Positions 5,777 through 6,402 of a stretch of 6,402 nucleotides of DNA are shown here, in pieces; the first letter of the stretch is position 1, and each line of letters starts with the position of its first letter. Made by a program: the position numbers and the translations under genes. The notes beneath the pieces were generated by a model. That model was not told the DNA's origin. It was given only the letters and a program-made list of their open reading frames with translations, and did no database searches. Origin of the DNA: Actinomycetota bacterium (GTDB lineage Bacteria > Actinomycetota > Actinomycetes > Mycobacteriales > Mycobacteriaceae); assembly GCA_005787665.1 (NCBI GenBank), contig SYAB01000268.1:1-6402 (forward strand), written 5' to 3'.

Positions 5777-6402
5777 TCACTCGTTGTCGCCGCCGGTCGC
5801 CAGTGTCGCGGCCACCTGCGAGCCCACCTGGACCCCGCGGGCGGCCGGCCACACCCAGTCGCGGACCTCCGGGATGTCGTCGCCGTGTTCGCGGGTGTAC
5901 TCCCGGGCGTGGATCCGCTTGTCCACCATCTGCTGGCGCAGCCCGGCATAGCGCGACCCCAGACCGGGCACCCGGTCGATGACGTCGATCACCAGGTGGT
6001 AGCGGTCGAGATCGTTGAGCATCACCATGTCGAACGGGGTGGTGGTGGTGCCTTCCTCCTTGTATCCGCGCACGTGGATCCGGCTGTCGTTGCTGCGTCG
6101 GTACACCAGGCGGTGGATCAGCCAGGGGTAGCCGTGGTAGGCGAAGATGACCGGCTTGTCCTCGGTGAACACCATGTCGAACTCGCGGTTGGACAGCCCG
6201 TGCGGGTGCTCGCTCTCATCCTGCAGGCGCATCAGATCCACCACGTTGACGAACCGCACCCGCAGGTCCGGGATGTGCCGTCGCAGCAGGTCGGCGACGT
6301 GCGGGGACGGTTCCAAGGCCGCCAGGGGCAAGCCGGCGAGGAAGGCCTTGGGTTCGGTGACCACCTGAATGGTGTCGCTCCACCCGGCGGCGTGCCGGGC
6401 CA
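5777..6402 (-). CDS. xfp: Xylulose-5-phosphate/fructose-6-phosphate phosphoketolase, C-terminal part (5' end outside the window)
   Basis: The minus-strand frame is open from the right edge to the TGA and gives 207 complete residues; the whole enzyme is about 800, so this is the last quarter. Phosphoketolases are thiamine-diphosphate enzymes that split xylulose 5-phosphate (often also fructose 6-phosphate) with inorganic phosphate, giving acetyl phosphate plus an aldose phosphate. Family-typical stretches are [48 protein letters not shown] and the C-terminal GGDNE. The GTG at 6364 is an internal Val, since the family sequence continues upstream without a stop. The thiamine-binding domains are off-window, so sugar preference cannot be judged. 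A hairpin follows the stop. Acetyl phosphate and polyphosphate chemistry lie close together here, which may be chance. Confidence 0.93.
   Translation of the reverse strand, partial: ARHAAGWSDTIQVVTEPKAFLAGLPLAALEPSPHVADLLRRHIPDLRVRFVNVVDLMRLQDESEHPHGLSNREFDMVFTEDKPVIFAYHGYPWLIHRLVYRRSNDSRIHVRGYKEEGTTTTPFDMVMLNDLDRYHLVIDVIDRVPGLGSRYAGLRQQMVDKRIHAREYTREHGDDIPEVRDWVWPAARGVQVGSQVAATLATGGDNE

Overview
This high-GC window reads as the chromosome of an actinobacterium, most probably a Mycobacteriaceae member of the fast-growing, non-tuberculous (Mycolicibacterium) type. The proteins resemble, from memory, M. tuberculosis Rv0994 (moeA1), Rv0995 (rimJ-like), Rv0996 and Rv2715. A two-domain polyphosphate:AMP phosphotransferase and a phosphoketolase, which I do not associate with M. 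tuberculosis, point to an environmental species. No alignment or phylogeny was possible, so the assignment rests on recognition.

Plus-strand half (1-3045): the 3' part of a MoeA/gephyrin-like gene (glp) runs off the left edge. Six bases later comes a RimJ/RimL-type GNAT acetyltransferase. A 141-bp gap follows, holding a promoter-like sequence overlaid by an 8-2-8 inverted repeat. Then comes glpR (the SepX-type three-helix membrane protein) and a tRNA-Ala(CGC) gene. Glp and GlpR correspond to the gephyrin-like protein and membrane receptor described in the corynebacterial divisome. The Glp copy here departs from the MoeA consensus at several catalytic or ligand-binding motifs, which fits a structural role in cell division rather than, or besides, molybdenum cofactor synthesis.

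Minus-strand half (3087-6402): reading leftward from the right edge are the C-terminal part of a phosphoketolase (xfp), an alpha/beta hydrolase (Rv2715-like), and a full-length polyphosphate:AMP phosphotransferase (pap). Each of the two gaps between them begins with a stem-loop 6-7 nt past the upstream stop codon, so the three genes look like separate or only partly linked units. Just upstream of pap are two abutting 11-nt repeats of the GTTCA(C/T)C type, the architecture of an actinobacterial phosphate-starvation (PHO) box. If real, they would tie polyphosphate use to phosphate supply.

The two halves converge on the tRNA-Ala, with 41 bp between the tRNA and the pap stop codon. The most interesting points are the Glp/GlpR division module with its candidate operator, and the PHO-box-like repeat in front of pap. 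There is no mobile element, CRISPR array or wholly novel multigene system that I can support, and no gene-free stretch exceeds 300 bases.
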